A stretch of DNA of 64,000 bases from contig NZ_VFPV01000004.1 in the NCBI RefSeq assembly GCF_006716905.1, forward strand, positions 310,001-374,000, given 5' to 3'. Shown here one piece after another: positions 27,709 through 36,173 of the stretch. The stretch's first letter is position 1, and every line of letters begins with the position of its first letter. The DNA is from Acidovorax temperans. GTDB taxonomy: Bacteria > Pseudomonadota > Gammaproteobacteria > Burkholderiales > Burkholderiaceae_C. The notes below the pieces were generated by a model. That model worked only from the letters and a program-made list of their open reading frames with translations, was not told where the DNA came from and searched no databases. A program made the position numbers and the translations under genes.

Positions 27709-28236
27709 ATGGATGACATCGTCAAGCAAGCATTGGCCAAATGGCCAAACGTACCGGATTGCTACGGATGGCTGGGGCTGGATGCGCGAGGGCGCTGGTT
27801 CATGCGCGACGACGCCGCGCAGGCCGCTGGAGATTTTCCGCAAAGCCGTGGTTCGTGGCTGCGTCACGAAAAACTCATTGATTTCATCGGCCGCAATTAC
27901 GAAAGTGACGACGAGGGGCGATGGTTCTTTCAGAACGGGCCGCAGCGGGTGTACGTCGAGTTGGAGTGCACTCCGTGGGTCTGGCAGGTTTTGCCGGACT
28001 ACCGCCTGCAGTCCCATACCGGCTTGCAGACCAGTGCGGGGGAATGTCTTTTGGACGAAGAGGGGCGTTTGTACATAGCTTCGCCCCAAGGACTCGGTTT
28101 GGTGCACTCGCAGGATATGGTGGTGGCTGCGGAAGCGGTAGAGCAAGGAGTCTGGGTGCCCCGTGATGTGGTGTCTGCCGACTTGCCCGCGCAGTACGGT
28201 TTTGTTCGCAGCCCTGCGAGGTCGCAGCGACGTTAA
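27709..28236 (+). CDS. Conserved protein of unknown function
   Basis: This 175-residue protein is rich in Trp and Asp (PNVPDCYGWLGLDARGRWFMRDD, DEGRWFFQNGPQRVYVELECTPWVWQV). I recall similar proteins in beta-proteobacteria annotated only as domains of unknown function, with no assigned role. It has no signal peptide or membrane segment. It is 16 bp after the YheT-like gene and probably cotranscribed, then closed by a terminator. Confidence 0.75.
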   Translation: MDDIVKQALAKWPNVPDCYGWLGLDARGRWFMRDDAAQAAGDFPQSRGSWLRHEKLIDFIGRNYESDDEGRWFFQNGPQRVYVELECTPWVWQVLPDYRLQSHTGLQTSAGECLLDEEGRLYIASPQGLGLVHSQDMVVAAEAVEQGVWVPRDVVSADLPAQYGFVRSPARSQRR

Positions 28237-28332
28237 GTTCCAGAAGCTGCGCGCAGAGATCTGACGCTGGCTGCTGATCGTGATGTGTCTTTAGAAAAAT
28301 GGCTGGCCGTGGCGTGTTCGGCATGCGCCAAT

Positions 28333-28363
28333 AAAAAAGCCGGTGCAATGCACCGGCTTTTTT
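28333..28363. terminator. Bidirectional terminator
   Basis: AAAAAAGCCGGTGCA, a one-base centre and TGCACCGGCTTTTTT form a near-perfect palindrome between the convergent unknown-function gene and the cytochrome c5 gene. The A and T runs allow termination on both strands. Confidence 0.92.
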
Positions 28364-28388
28364 GATCAATAGATTTGGCTCGCCTTGA

Positions 28389-28904
28389 TCACTTGGCCTC
28401 TGCAGCAGCAGGCGCAGCGGGTTCCTCGAACTTGGCACCGGCTGCATTGCCCATGTAAGCCACGGCACGTGCAATTTCTGTGTCGTTGAAATCACCACCG
28501 CCTTGCGGCGCCATGGCACCCTTGCCCTTGAGTGCGGATTGCACCAGCGCTTCAAAACCAGTCTTGATGCGCGGGGCCCAGGCTGCCGCGTCTGCCAGCT
28601 TGGGTGCGCCTGCAGCGCCCGTGGCGTGGCAAGCGGCACATTGGCCCTTGTAAACCTCTTCGCCTGCACGCAGGGGGCGGTTGGCGTCGCGCACTTCCAC
28701 CATGCCTACTTTCTGGATGCGCTCAGCCAAGGCCTTTTCAGGGTTGGACGCGCCCGGTGCGGGCTTGTTGCTGGACGAGACATACAGCACCAGGCCGATG
28801 ATGGCAAAGATCGGCACCACGAACGAGAGGAATCCCGCCACGAGTAGTTGCTTAGGGGTCTTGATCGGGCCTGTATGCGCTTCTTCGTGGTGGTTGTCGC
28901 TCAT
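28389..28904 (-). CDS. Membrane-anchored cytochrome c5 family protein
   Basis: This 171-residue protein has one N-terminal transmembrane helix (LLVAGFLSFVVPIFAIIGLVLYV, about residues 20-42) and a periplasmic c-type domain with haem site CAACHATGAAGAPKL. A late Met in GAMAPQGG is the likely sixth ligand. The pattern GxxVYxxxCAACHxxGxxGAPKL is that of cytochrome c5. It should carry electrons near the terminal oxidases. The C-terminus is Ala/Pro-rich. Confidence 0.93.
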   Translation of the reverse strand: MSDNHHEEAHTGPIKTPKQLLVAGFLSFVVPIFAIIGLVLYVSSSNKPAPGASNPEKALAERIQKVGMVEVRDANRPLRAGEEVYKGQCAACHATGAAGAPKLADAAAWAPRIKTGFEALVQSALKGKGAMAPQGGGDFNDTEIARAVAYMGNAAGAKFEEPAAPAAAEAK

Positions 28905-28982
28905 GACGTCCTCTGGAGTTTCGGGGGCTTTGATGAAATCAACCTTAAATTATATCTACAGGCTGCGGAACTTTGTCCCCCA

Positions 28983-30389
28983 TCAAGGCTTGGCGCTTGA
29001 TGTCTCGTCGGTCCAGCCGCCGCCGAGTGCCTTGAATAACGACACCTGGTTTTGCAACTGGCTCAACCGAACTTGCACCACGCCCTGCTGGGTGCTGAAC
29101 AGAGACCGTTGCGCATCCAGCAAGTCGAGGTAGCTGGCCACGCCATTCTGGTAGCGCAGATCTGCCAGCTTGAAGCGGATGGATTCCGCTTCGGCTTGCT
29201 TGCGCTGCGCCTCCAACTGCTCTGTGAGCGAGCTTTGGCTGGCGAGCGCGTCCGCCACTTCTCTGAACGCTGTCTGGATGGCTTTTTCATACTGGGCAAC
29301 GGCTACGCTGCGAGAGGCCTGTGCGCTCTCCAGATTGGCCTGATTGGCGCCCGCATCAAACAATGGCAGCAACAGTGAGGGCGCGAGGGTGAAGCCCCAG
29401 GAGCCGTTCTTGAACAGACCGGACAGTTCTCCACTCGTCGTTCCGGCTTGGGCTGTCAGTGAAATGCGTGGAAAGAAAGCGGCCCGCGCTGCACCAATGT
29501 TGGCATTGGCGGCGATCAGCTGTTGCTCTGCCTGGCGGATGTCAGGACGCTGCACGAGCAGATCGGAGGGGAGGCCCGCAGGTACGGCCTGGATGACTGG
29601 CGCTGCGTTCAGGTCACTGCGTCCCAGGGTGGCGCGGATGTCTTCGGGCAAGGGCTGCCCCAGAAGCAACGCCAGCGCATTTTCATCCAGTGCCCGCTGG
29701 CGCTGCTGCTGGGCCAGCGTGGTCCGCGCAGCTTGCGCCAAAGATTCGGCCTGCCGGTAGTCGAGCTCGGACGCAGCACCAGAATCCAGCCGCAGTTTGG
29801 TCAGGCGAACCGACTCTTCGCGGGTAGCCAGAGTGCGTCGAGACAGTTCCAGCAATTCCTCGTCGGCCAGCAAGTTCAGCCACCCGTTGGCGACGGAGCT
29901 GATCAGGCTGACCTGGGCCGCATTGCGGCCTTCTTCGGTAGCCAGGTACTGCGCAAGCGCCTGTTCCTTCAAGCTGGCCACCCTGCCGAAGAAGTCCAGC
30001 TCCCACGCCGTCACAGCCAACCCAACGCTGAAGTTGTTGGTGATGTTGCCTGTGCCGGACGCAGGTGCGCGAGAGGCGTTGGCCGCCAGTCCCACGGCTG
30101 GATATTGCGCAGCACGACGTACCTGGAACTGGGCTCGCGCTTGCTCTACGTTGAGGCTGGCAATGCGCAGGTCGCGGTTGTTGTTCAGCGCTAGCTCAAT
30201 CAACTGCTGCAGCCGTGGTTCGGCAAAGTAGGTACGCCATGATGGCAGCGTGGAATGCCTTTCCGAAGCGGTCACGTTGGGGAAGCCGGTGGGTACGGGC
30301 GCGGCGGGGCGCTCGTACGTCGGGATCATGGAGCACCCCGTCAGCAGGGTGACCAGGGCCAAAGCGAGAGGCGTGATTTTCTTAGTCAT
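28983..30389 (-). CDS. RND efflux outer-membrane factor (NodT/OprM family lipoprotein)
   Basis: This 468-residue outer-membrane channel has a lipobox signal (MTKKITPLALALVTLLTGC, Cys19) and the duplicated outer membrane efflux repeats typical of OprM/TtgC. It forms the exit duct for the adjacent pump. Its ATG overlaps the end of the pump gene by 8 nt (ATGACTAA), so the two are coupled. An in-frame upstream ATG at 30398 is less likely. Confidence 0.96.
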   Translation of the reverse strand: MTKKITPLALALVTLLTGCSMIPTYERPAAPVPTGFPNVTASERHSTLPSWRTYFAEPRLQQLIELALNNNRDLRIASLNVEQARAQFQVRRAAQYPAVGLAANASRAPASGTGNITNNFSVGLAVTAWELDFFGRVASLKEQALAQYLATEEGRNAAQVSLISSVANGWLNLLADEELLELSRRTLATREESVRLTKLRLDSGAASELDYRQAESLAQAARTTLAQQQRQRALDENALALLLGQPLPEDIRATLGRSDLNAAPVIQAVPAGLPSDLLVQRPDIRQAEQQLIAANANIGAARAAFFPRISLTAQAGTTSGELSGLFKNGSWGFTLAPSLLLPLFDAGANQANLESAQASRSVAVAQYEKAIQTAFREVADALASQSSLTEQLEAQRKQAEAESIRFKLADLRYQNGVASYLDLLDAQRSLFSTQQGVVQVRLSQLQNQVSLFKALGGGWTDETSSAKP

Positions 30390-33300
30390 GGTTTCCAATT
30401 CCGGCTTCTTCTGCGTGGCGGCGGTTCATCTCCTGCTGGCGTGCGCTGCCTTTGAACAGGCTACGCACCACCACGAAGAACACCGGAACAAAAAACACTG
30501 CCAGTACAGTGCCCGTGACCATGCCACCCAGCACACCGGTGCCGATGGCGCGCTGGCTGGCGGAGCCCGCGCCGCTGGCGATGGCCAGGGGCACGACACC
30601 CAGACCGAATGCCATCGAGGTCATGATGATGGGACGGAAACGCAGATGAGCGGCTTCCAGGGCAGACTCGATGAGCCCCTTGCCCTGTGCCTGCAGGTCT
30701 TTCGCGAATTCGATGATCAAAATGGCGTTCTTTGCCGACAAGCCGATGATCGTGATCAGGCCCACCTGGAAATAAACGTCATTGGCATAGCCGCGCATGA
30801 GGGTGGCCAGCAGAACACCCAGCACACCGAGTGGCACCACCAAGATCACCGCCAGCGGTATGGACCAGCTTTCGTACAGGGCCGCCAGGCAGAGGAACAC
30901 GGCCAGGATCGCGAAGCTATAGAGAATCAGCGACTGTGAGCCTGCCAGTTTTTCTTCGCGCGACTGTCCGGTCCACTCGAAGCCAAACCCTGCCGGCAGT
31001 TGGCCAGCCAGCTTCTCCATTTCAGCCATGGCCGCGCCAGTGCTGTATCCGGGGGCAGGGCTGCCCGAGATGCGCATGGCCGGATAACCGTTGTAGCGCA
31101 CCGTTTGCTGGGCACCCTTGACCCACTTGGTGGAGGCGAAGGCCGACAGTGGCACAGGCTTGCCTTGGGTATTGCTGGCGTTGAGTTTCAGCAAGTCGTC
31201 CGGCTGCATGCGCGCGGGTGCATCGGCTTGCACCACCACGCGCTGCAGGCGCCCTTGGTTGGGGAAGTCGTTGACATAGCTGGAGCCCAAAGCAGTGGAC
31301 AGCGTCGAGTTGATCGCATCGAAGGTGACGCCCAGTGCGTTGGCCTTGTCGCGGTCGATGTCGATTTGCAGTTGCGGGGCATCCTCCAGCCCGTCTGGCC
31401 GCACCTGCGTCAACACCTTGCTCTGCGAGGCCATGCCCAGCAACTGGTTGCGTGCATTGACAAGTGCCTCATGGCCTGCGCCGCTGCGGTCTTGCAGTCG
31501 GAAGGTGAAGCCGCTGGCATTACCCAACTCCGGGATGGGGGGTGGGCTCAAGGGAAAGATGAATGCATCGCGAATGCCGGACAAGCCGCCAAACGCGCGG
31601 CCTGCGACCTCTTGTGCAGACTGGCCAGGGCCATGGCGTTCACTCCAGTCCTTGAGTGTCACGAAGGCCAACGCGGCGTTCTGTCCCTGGCCGGAGAAGC
31701 TGAAGCCCAGAACGCCCACCATGCTTTGCACTTCGGGCTGCTTCAGGATGAATTGCTCCACCTGTTCCATCACAGCCAGCGTTCGCTCTTGCGTGGCGCC
31801 GGGCGGGAGCTGCACGTTCACGATGATGTTGCCCTGGTCTTCGCTGGGCAGGAAAGACGTGGGCAGGCGCATGTAGACCACGGCCACAGCACCCACGATG
31901 GCTGCGTAGATCACAAGGTAGCGAACCGCACGCTTGAGCATGCGGGCCACCCAGCCTTCATAGCGCTTGGCGCCAGAGGCGAAGCTGCGATTGAACCAGC
32001 CAAAAAAGCCGCTCTTTTCGTGGTGATGGCCTGCTTCGACAGGTTTGAGCAGCGTGGCACAAAGGGCCGGCGTGAGCGACAGCGCCATGAATGCCGAGAA
32101 CCCGATGGAGGCCACCATCACGGCCGAGAACTGCCGATAGATGTTGCCTGTGGAGCCCGCAAAGAAGGCCAGTGGGACGAACACCGAGATCAGCACCACG
32201 GTCACGCCGATGATGGCGCCTGAGATCTGGCGCATGGCTTTGCGCGTGGCGTCCAGCGGGGACAGCCCTTCCTCGCTCATGATGCGTTCGACGTTTTCCA
32301 CCACGACGATGGCATCGTCCACGACGATACCGATCACCAGCACCATGCCGAACATGGTGAGCACGTTGATCGAGAAGCCCAGAGCCAGCAAGGTGGCGAA
32401 GGTACCCAGCAAGGCGATGGGGACCACAATGGTGGGGATGACGGTATAGCGCCAGTTCTGCAGGAACAGGAACATCACCAGGAACACCAGGGCGACGGCT
32501 TCAAGCAGCGTCTTGGCCACCTGGGTGATAGAGATATCCACGAAGCGAGAACTGTCGTAAGGAATGCTCCAGCTCATGCCTTCTGGGAAGTAGCGCGAGA
32601 GCTCGTCCATCTTGGTGCGGACTGCTTTTGCGGCCTCCAGCGCGTTCCCACTGGGCGACAGTTGGACGCCGATACCCACGGCGGGTTTCCCGTTCAGTCG
32701 AGCCGCGGTAGCGTAGGCTTGGCCGCCCAACTCCACGCGCGCCACATCCTTGAGACGAACGGTGGAGCCATCGGCGTTGGCCCGAAGAATGATGTTGGAG
32801 AATTGCTCGACGGTAGACAGCTGCCCGCTAACGACCACGGTTGCTGAGATGCCCTGGCCAGACAGGTTGGGCAGATCACCGATGGTGCCGCTGGCAACCT
32901 GCGCGTTCTGCGCCCGGATGGCGGCCGTGATCTCCGCGGTGGAGATGTTGAAGCTCAGCATCTTTGCGGGATCGATCCAGATCCGCATGGCACGCTCGGT
33001 ACCGAAGAGTTGCGCTTGCCCAATGCCTTTCAGTCGCTGCAACTCTGGCACCACGTTGCGGGAAGCATAGTCACCCAGCGCGACGGTATCGGTTTCGGGG
33101 TTGCTGGACGAAAGCATCGTGAACAGCAAGAAATTGGACCGCGACTTGTCCACGCGCACGCCTTGTTGCGTGACGGTAGAAGGCAACCGCGGAGACGCGC
33201 GCGACAGGCGGTTTTGCACGTCCACTTGCGCCAAGTCGGCGTTGGTTCCGGGTTGGAAGCTCAGGGTGATGCTCCCAGAACCATCGGCCTGGGCCACAGA

Positions 33301-33537
33301 CTCCATGTAGATGAGCCCTGGTGACCCGTTCATTTCACGCTCGATCACGGAAAGAACGCTGTCCTCCAGCGTTTGCGCAGAAGCGCCCGGGTAAGACGCA
33401 TTGATAACGATCGAAGGCGGTGCAACCGGGGGATATTGCGAGATGGGCAGCTGCGTGATGGCAACGCCCCCCAGCACCATGATGAACAGTGCAATCACCC
33501 ACGCGAAGATGGGGCGGTCAATAAAAAACTTGGCCAT
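30382..33537 (-). CDS. RND multidrug efflux pump, inner-membrane HAE1 transporter (AcrB/MexB/TtgB type)
   Basis: This 1051-residue proton antiporter has the usual twelve-helix layout with two large periplasmic loops. The proton-relay residues are visible: paired Asp in GIVVDDAIVVVENVER and Lys in IIGLSAKNAILIIEFAKD. FFIDRPIFAWVIALFIMVLG is the conserved N-terminus. It extrudes drugs, solvents or dyes. It is the middle gene of an MFP-pump-OMF operon with an 11-bp gap to the adaptor gene. Confidence 0.97.
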   Translation of the reverse strand: MAKFFIDRPIFAWVIALFIMVLGGVAITQLPISQYPPVAPPSIVINASYPGASAQTLEDSVLSVIEREMNGSPGLIYMESVAQADGSGSITLSFQPGTNADLAQVDVQNRLSRASPRLPSTVTQQGVRVDKSRSNFLLFTMLSSSNPETDTVALGDYASRNVVPELQRLKGIGQAQLFGTERAMRIWIDPAKMLSFNISTAEITAAIRAQNAQVASGTIGDLPNLSGQGISATVVVSGQLSTVEQFSNIILRANADGSTVRLKDVARVELGGQAYATAARLNGKPAVGIGVQLSPSGNALEAAKAVRTKMDELSRYFPEGMSWSIPYDSSRFVDISITQVAKTLLEAVALVFLVMFLFLQNWRYTVIPTIVVPIALLGTFATLLALGFSINVLTMFGMVLVIGIVVDDAIVVVENVERIMSEEGLSPLDATRKAMRQISGAIIGVTVVLISVFVPLAFFAGSTGNIYRQFSAVMVASIGFSAFMALSLTPALCATLLKPVEAGHHHEKSGFFGWFNRSFASGAKRYEGWVARMLKRAVRYLVIYAAIVGAVAVVYMRLPTSFLPSEDQGNIIVNVQLPPGATQERTLAVMEQVEQFILKQPEVQSMVGVLGFSFSGQGQNAALAFVTLKDWSERHGPGQSAQEVAGRAFGGLSGIRDAFIFPLSPPPIPELGNASGFTFRLQDRSGAGHEALVNARNQLLGMASQSKVLTQVRPDGLEDAPQLQIDIDRDKANALGVTFDAINSTLSTALGSSYVNDFPNQGRLQRVVVQADAPARMQPDDLLKLNASNTQGKPVPLSAFASTKWVKGAQQTVRYNGYPAMRISGSPAPGYSTGAAMAEMEKLAGQLPAGFGFEWTGQSREEKLAGSQSLILYSFAILAVFLCLAALYESWSIPLAVILVVPLGVLGVLLATLMRGYANDVYFQVGLITIIGLSAKNAILIIEFAKDLQAQGKGLIESALEAAHLRFRPIIMTSMAFGLGVVPLAIASGAGSASQRAIGTGVLGGMVTGTVLAVFFVPVFFVVVRSLFKGSARQQEMNRRHAEEAGIGNHD

Positions 33538-33548
33538 GTGTATGCCTC

Positions 33549-34799
33549 TCAGGGCTTAGCGGCGGATGCGTCGGCGGCAGGCGCAGGTGCTGCTGCTTGG
33601 CCCGGTGCTTGCCAAGGGACCGCTTTCACGGGCGTGCCGGGTGGAAGCATTTGCAGCTTCTGGAAGCCGTCCACCATGACTTTTTCGCCCGCCTGTAGTC
33701 CTTCGCGAACAACCCAGCGGTTGTTCTTCGCCGCGCTGATCTTGACTGCGCGCTGGCTGACTTTTCCGTCTTCAGCGACTACGTTGACGATGTCCCCTTG
33801 CTGTGTGCGTGTCACGGCCTGCTGCGGAAGGGTGATGGCATTGCTGGCCTGGGCTTGCTCCAGCTTGACCCGCAGGTACAAGCCTGGCAACAGTTCACCC
33901 TTGGGGTTGGGCACCTCGGCGCGCAAGGTGATTTGGCCTGTGGTGGAGTCCACGGTCAGGTCGGAAAACAGGAGCTTGCCAGGGTGCTCGTACTCAGTTC
34001 CATCGCTCAAGATCAGGCGCACGCTCGCTGCGTCTTTGCCCTCCGCGCGCTTGAATTGGCCGCTGGTCATGGCTTTGCGCAGCTGAAGAATGTCGTTGGC
34101 AGATTGAGTGAAGTTGACGTAGACGGGGTCAATTTGCTGGATGACAGCCAGAGGAGTTGCCTCGCCTTGACCTACCAGCGCACCTTCTGTCACAAGGGCC
34201 CGGCCGATTCGGCCTGAAATCGGTGCTGTGACCGTTGCGTAACCCAAGTTGATGCCTGCGGTACGCACCGCGGCCTTGGTCGAGGCTACGTCTGCCTGGG
34301 ATTGTTTGACTGCAGCCTCTGCGTTGACGAAATCTTGCTTGCTGATCGCATTGGCTTCGACCAACGGACGGTACCGTTCCAGCTGCGCTTGCGTTTGTGC
34401 CAGGTTGGCTTCTGCCTTGGCTTGGTTGGCCTTGGCGCTGTCCAAGGCCGCCGCGTAGGGGGCTTCATCGATACGGAACAGGGTTTGTCCCGCCTTCACG
34501 TCGCTGCCCTCTTTGAACATCCGTTGCTGCAAGATGCCTGCTGCCCTGGCGCGCACTTGAGCCACCCTGGAGGCCTCCACGCGCCCCGGCAACTCGGTGA
34601 CCAGACCCACATCGCCTGGAGTCGCCGTGACAGTACCCACTTCAACGGCAGGCCTCTGTCCTGCAGCGCTGGGTGCCGTTGGCGCTTCCTTGGTGCAGCC
34701 AGCCGCTATCAGCGCGGAAGCGAGCATGCCGACAACAAGCCGTGCTTGCATGCGAGGTGGATGGTGTGGTGTGGATGGCGCGTCATGCAAGCTCTTCAT
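33549..34799 (-). CDS. RND efflux periplasmic adaptor (AcrA/MexA/TtgA type)
   Basis: The 416-residue membrane fusion protein has a lipobox (LIAAGC) and the split lipoyl domain VRARAAGILQQRMFKEGSDVKAGQTLFRID ... GRIGRALVTEGALVGQG around an alpha-hairpin. The start at 34799 follows an AAGGA box; the frame extends to 34838 and an internal Met at 34751 is closer to the lipobox. It links the pump to the outer-membrane channel and is first in the operon, opposite the TetR-type repressor. Confidence 0.94.
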   Translation of the reverse strand: MKSLHDAPSTPHHPPRMQARLVVGMLASALIAAGCTKEAPTAPSAAGQRPAVEVGTVTATPGDVGLVTELPGRVEASRVAQVRARAAGILQQRMFKEGSDVKAGQTLFRIDEAPYAAALDSAKANQAKAEANLAQTQAQLERYRPLVEANAISKQDFVNAEAAVKQSQADVASTKAAVRTAGINLGYATVTAPISGRIGRALVTEGALVGQGEATPLAVIQQIDPVYVNFTQSANDILQLRKAMTSGQFKRAEGKDAASVRLILSDGTEYEHPGKLLFSDLTVDSTTGQITLRAEVPNPKGELLPGLYLRVKLEQAQASNAITLPQQAVTRTQQGDIVNVVAEDGKVSQRAVKISAAKNNRWVVREGLQAGEKVMVDGFQKLQMLPPGTPVKAVPWQAPGQAAAPAPAADASAAKP

Positions 34800-34906
34800 G
34801 GAATTCCTTTGAAGCTGGAGCGAGGGCAGGTCGATCATTTCAGAAGCCGAAGAAGATGACCACAGTAGATTGCAGTCGAACGAAAGCCCGACGGATAAGG
34901 TGCGGG

Positions 34907-34934
34907 ATTATACATACAATCGTGAATGTATAAT
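34907..34934. promoter_or_regulatory. AcrR/TtgR-type operator palindrome
   Basis: ATTATACAT and ATGTATAAT are perfect inverted arms around ACAATCGTGA. The core TACATACAATCGTGAATGTA closely resembles the AcrR and TtgR operators as I remember them, which share TACA-ACA and TGAATGTA halves. It lies between the divergent efflux operon and the TetR gene and overlaps the AT-rich probable promoter, fitting repression of both. Confidence 0.8.
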
Positions 34935-34986
34935 TGAATGGTGACCGCGGATTTTCGGGTTGCCGTTAAAGAAATGGATGGTGGAG

Positions 34987-35622
34987 ATGGCGCGCAGGAC
35001 CAAGGAAGACGCAGCTGCGACACGCAATGGATTGATTGATGCGGCCGAGCGTGTGTTTTGTGAAAAGGGCGTGTCGCGGGCTTCGTTGAGTGACATTGCC
35101 TCGGCGGCGGGGGCGACGCGCGGGGCGATCTACTGGCACTTCAAAGACAAGGTCGATCTGTTTAACGCCATGATGGATCGCGTGACGCTGCCTTTGGAGG
35201 AGGGCTGTGCTCAGTTCTCGTGTCTTGCGAGTGGCGATCCTGTGGGGCGTCTGCGTTCGGTGATGGCGTTCGTTTTGGGGGTTGTGGCATCGAATGCCCA
35301 GGCCCGGCGTGTGTTTGAAATTGCCATGTACAAAGTTGAGTATGTGGAAGAGATGGCTGCTATCCGGGATCGGCACATTGCTGCGTCGGGTGCTTTCACG
35401 GCGCAGCTTGCCAAAGACTTCGCTTTGGCGGCTGAAGTGAGTCCATTGCCGGTCTCTCTGTCTCCGCATGAGGCTGCGGTTGCTTTGCATGCTCTGTTTG
35501 ATGGGCTCATTCAAAACTGGATCTTGTGCCAGGGGGCGTTTGATTTGGTGAAGGTGGGTGCGAGTGCGACCGACGCCTTTTTGTTGGGCCTGGGTCTCAA
35601 ATGGTGTGATGGCGCGGTTTGA
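34987..35622 (+). CDS. TetR-family repressor of the efflux operon (AcrR/TtgR-like)
   Basis: This 211-residue protein has an N-terminal helix-turn-helix (MARRTKEDAAATRNGLIDAAERVFCEKGVSRASLSDIASAAGATRGAIYWHFKDKVDLFNAM), which is AcrR-like throughout. The ligand domain is alpha-helical. It should repress the divergent pump operon and itself by binding the palindrome at 34907-34934, with release on drug binding. The start at 34987 follows GGTGGAG; codons further upstream are in frame but less likely. Confidence 0.93.
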   Translation: MARRTKEDAAATRNGLIDAAERVFCEKGVSRASLSDIASAAGATRGAIYWHFKDKVDLFNAMMDRVTLPLEEGCAQFSCLASGDPVGRLRSVMAFVLGVVASNAQARRVFEIAMYKVEYVEEMAAIRDRHIAASGAFTAQLAKDFALAAEVSPLPVSLSPHEAAVALHALFDGLIQNWILCQGAFDLVKVGASATDAFLLGLGLKWCDGAV

Positions 35623-35686
35623 TGTTCCAGTGTCGTTGTTGTTGTGTGCTTGCGTGCAATAATGTTGGGCTTGCACGTCAATTAGC

Positions 35687-35751
35687 GCGGCTGTAGCTCA
35701 GTGGATAGAGTATTGGCCTCCGAAGGCTATAGTCATCCGGGCTGCCAGCGG
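35687..35751 (+). pseudogene. Degenerate tRNA-Arg copy
   Basis: The first 39 bases match the intact tRNA-Arg at 35781 except for one C-to-T change, and cover the 5' acceptor strand, D arm and anticodon loop CTCCGAA. After this the anticodon stem no longer pairs well, the T arm is missing and the 3' acceptor is corrupt. It cannot fold into a cloverleaf. It lies 94 bp upstream in the same direction, so it looks like the decayed member of a tandem pair. Confidence 0.8.
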
Positions 35752-35780
35752 AATTTTGAGTATTGGTCTTTTTCAGCGTT

Positions 35781-35856
35781 GCGGCTGTAGCTCAGTGGAT
35801 AGAGTATCGGCCTCCGAAGCCGAGGGTCGTGGGTTCGATCCCCGCCAGCCGCACCA
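35781..35856 (+). tRNA. tRNA-Arg, anticodon CCG
   Basis: A full 76-nt cloverleaf can be drawn: acceptor GCGGCTG/CAGCCGC, D stem GCTC/GAGT, anticodon stem TCGGC/GCCGA with loop CTCCGAA, T arm GTGGG-TTCGATC-CCCGC and encoded CCA. The anticodon CCG reads Arg codon CGG. The 3' side is a common integration site for mobile islands; an integrase gene lies about 11 kb away. Confidence 0.97.
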
Positions 35857-36074
35857 AAATCAATGACTTACGTGGGTTTTCATGGCCAACGTAGCAGTCT
35901 CCCAACCTCCCCAACCCTGAAAATTGCACCTTCTGTGGGCTATTCAGTCACAGAGGCCTATGGTCGTGGTGCTGGATGCGCAGAACTTTATGGCCCATCT
36001 ATGGCCCACGCGTGGCCCAGCACCAGTGTGGAGTTGGCAACTTTTAGGATTTTTTGACTATTGGCCCGTTGGCC
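35857..36074. other. Spacer between tRNA-Arg and IS21, no gene recognised
   Basis: No convincing gene is present. A short open frame (35863-36057) has no recognised motif. It could be the remains of an integrated element next to the tRNA, but nothing in it proves this. Confidence 0.4.
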
Positions 36075-36173
36075 TGTTGACGCCGACCGAAAACTGAGCC
36101 ACTTTTTTGGGTGATGCCGATCCAAAACTGAGCCAGGTGTTTTACCTACCCTGCTGTTTTGTGCAGCAAGGGA

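Noticed and set aside
35857..36074. Integrase gene end or attachment site next to tRNA-Arg
   Set aside because: No catalytic motif is present and I found no second copy of the tRNA 3' end in the window.
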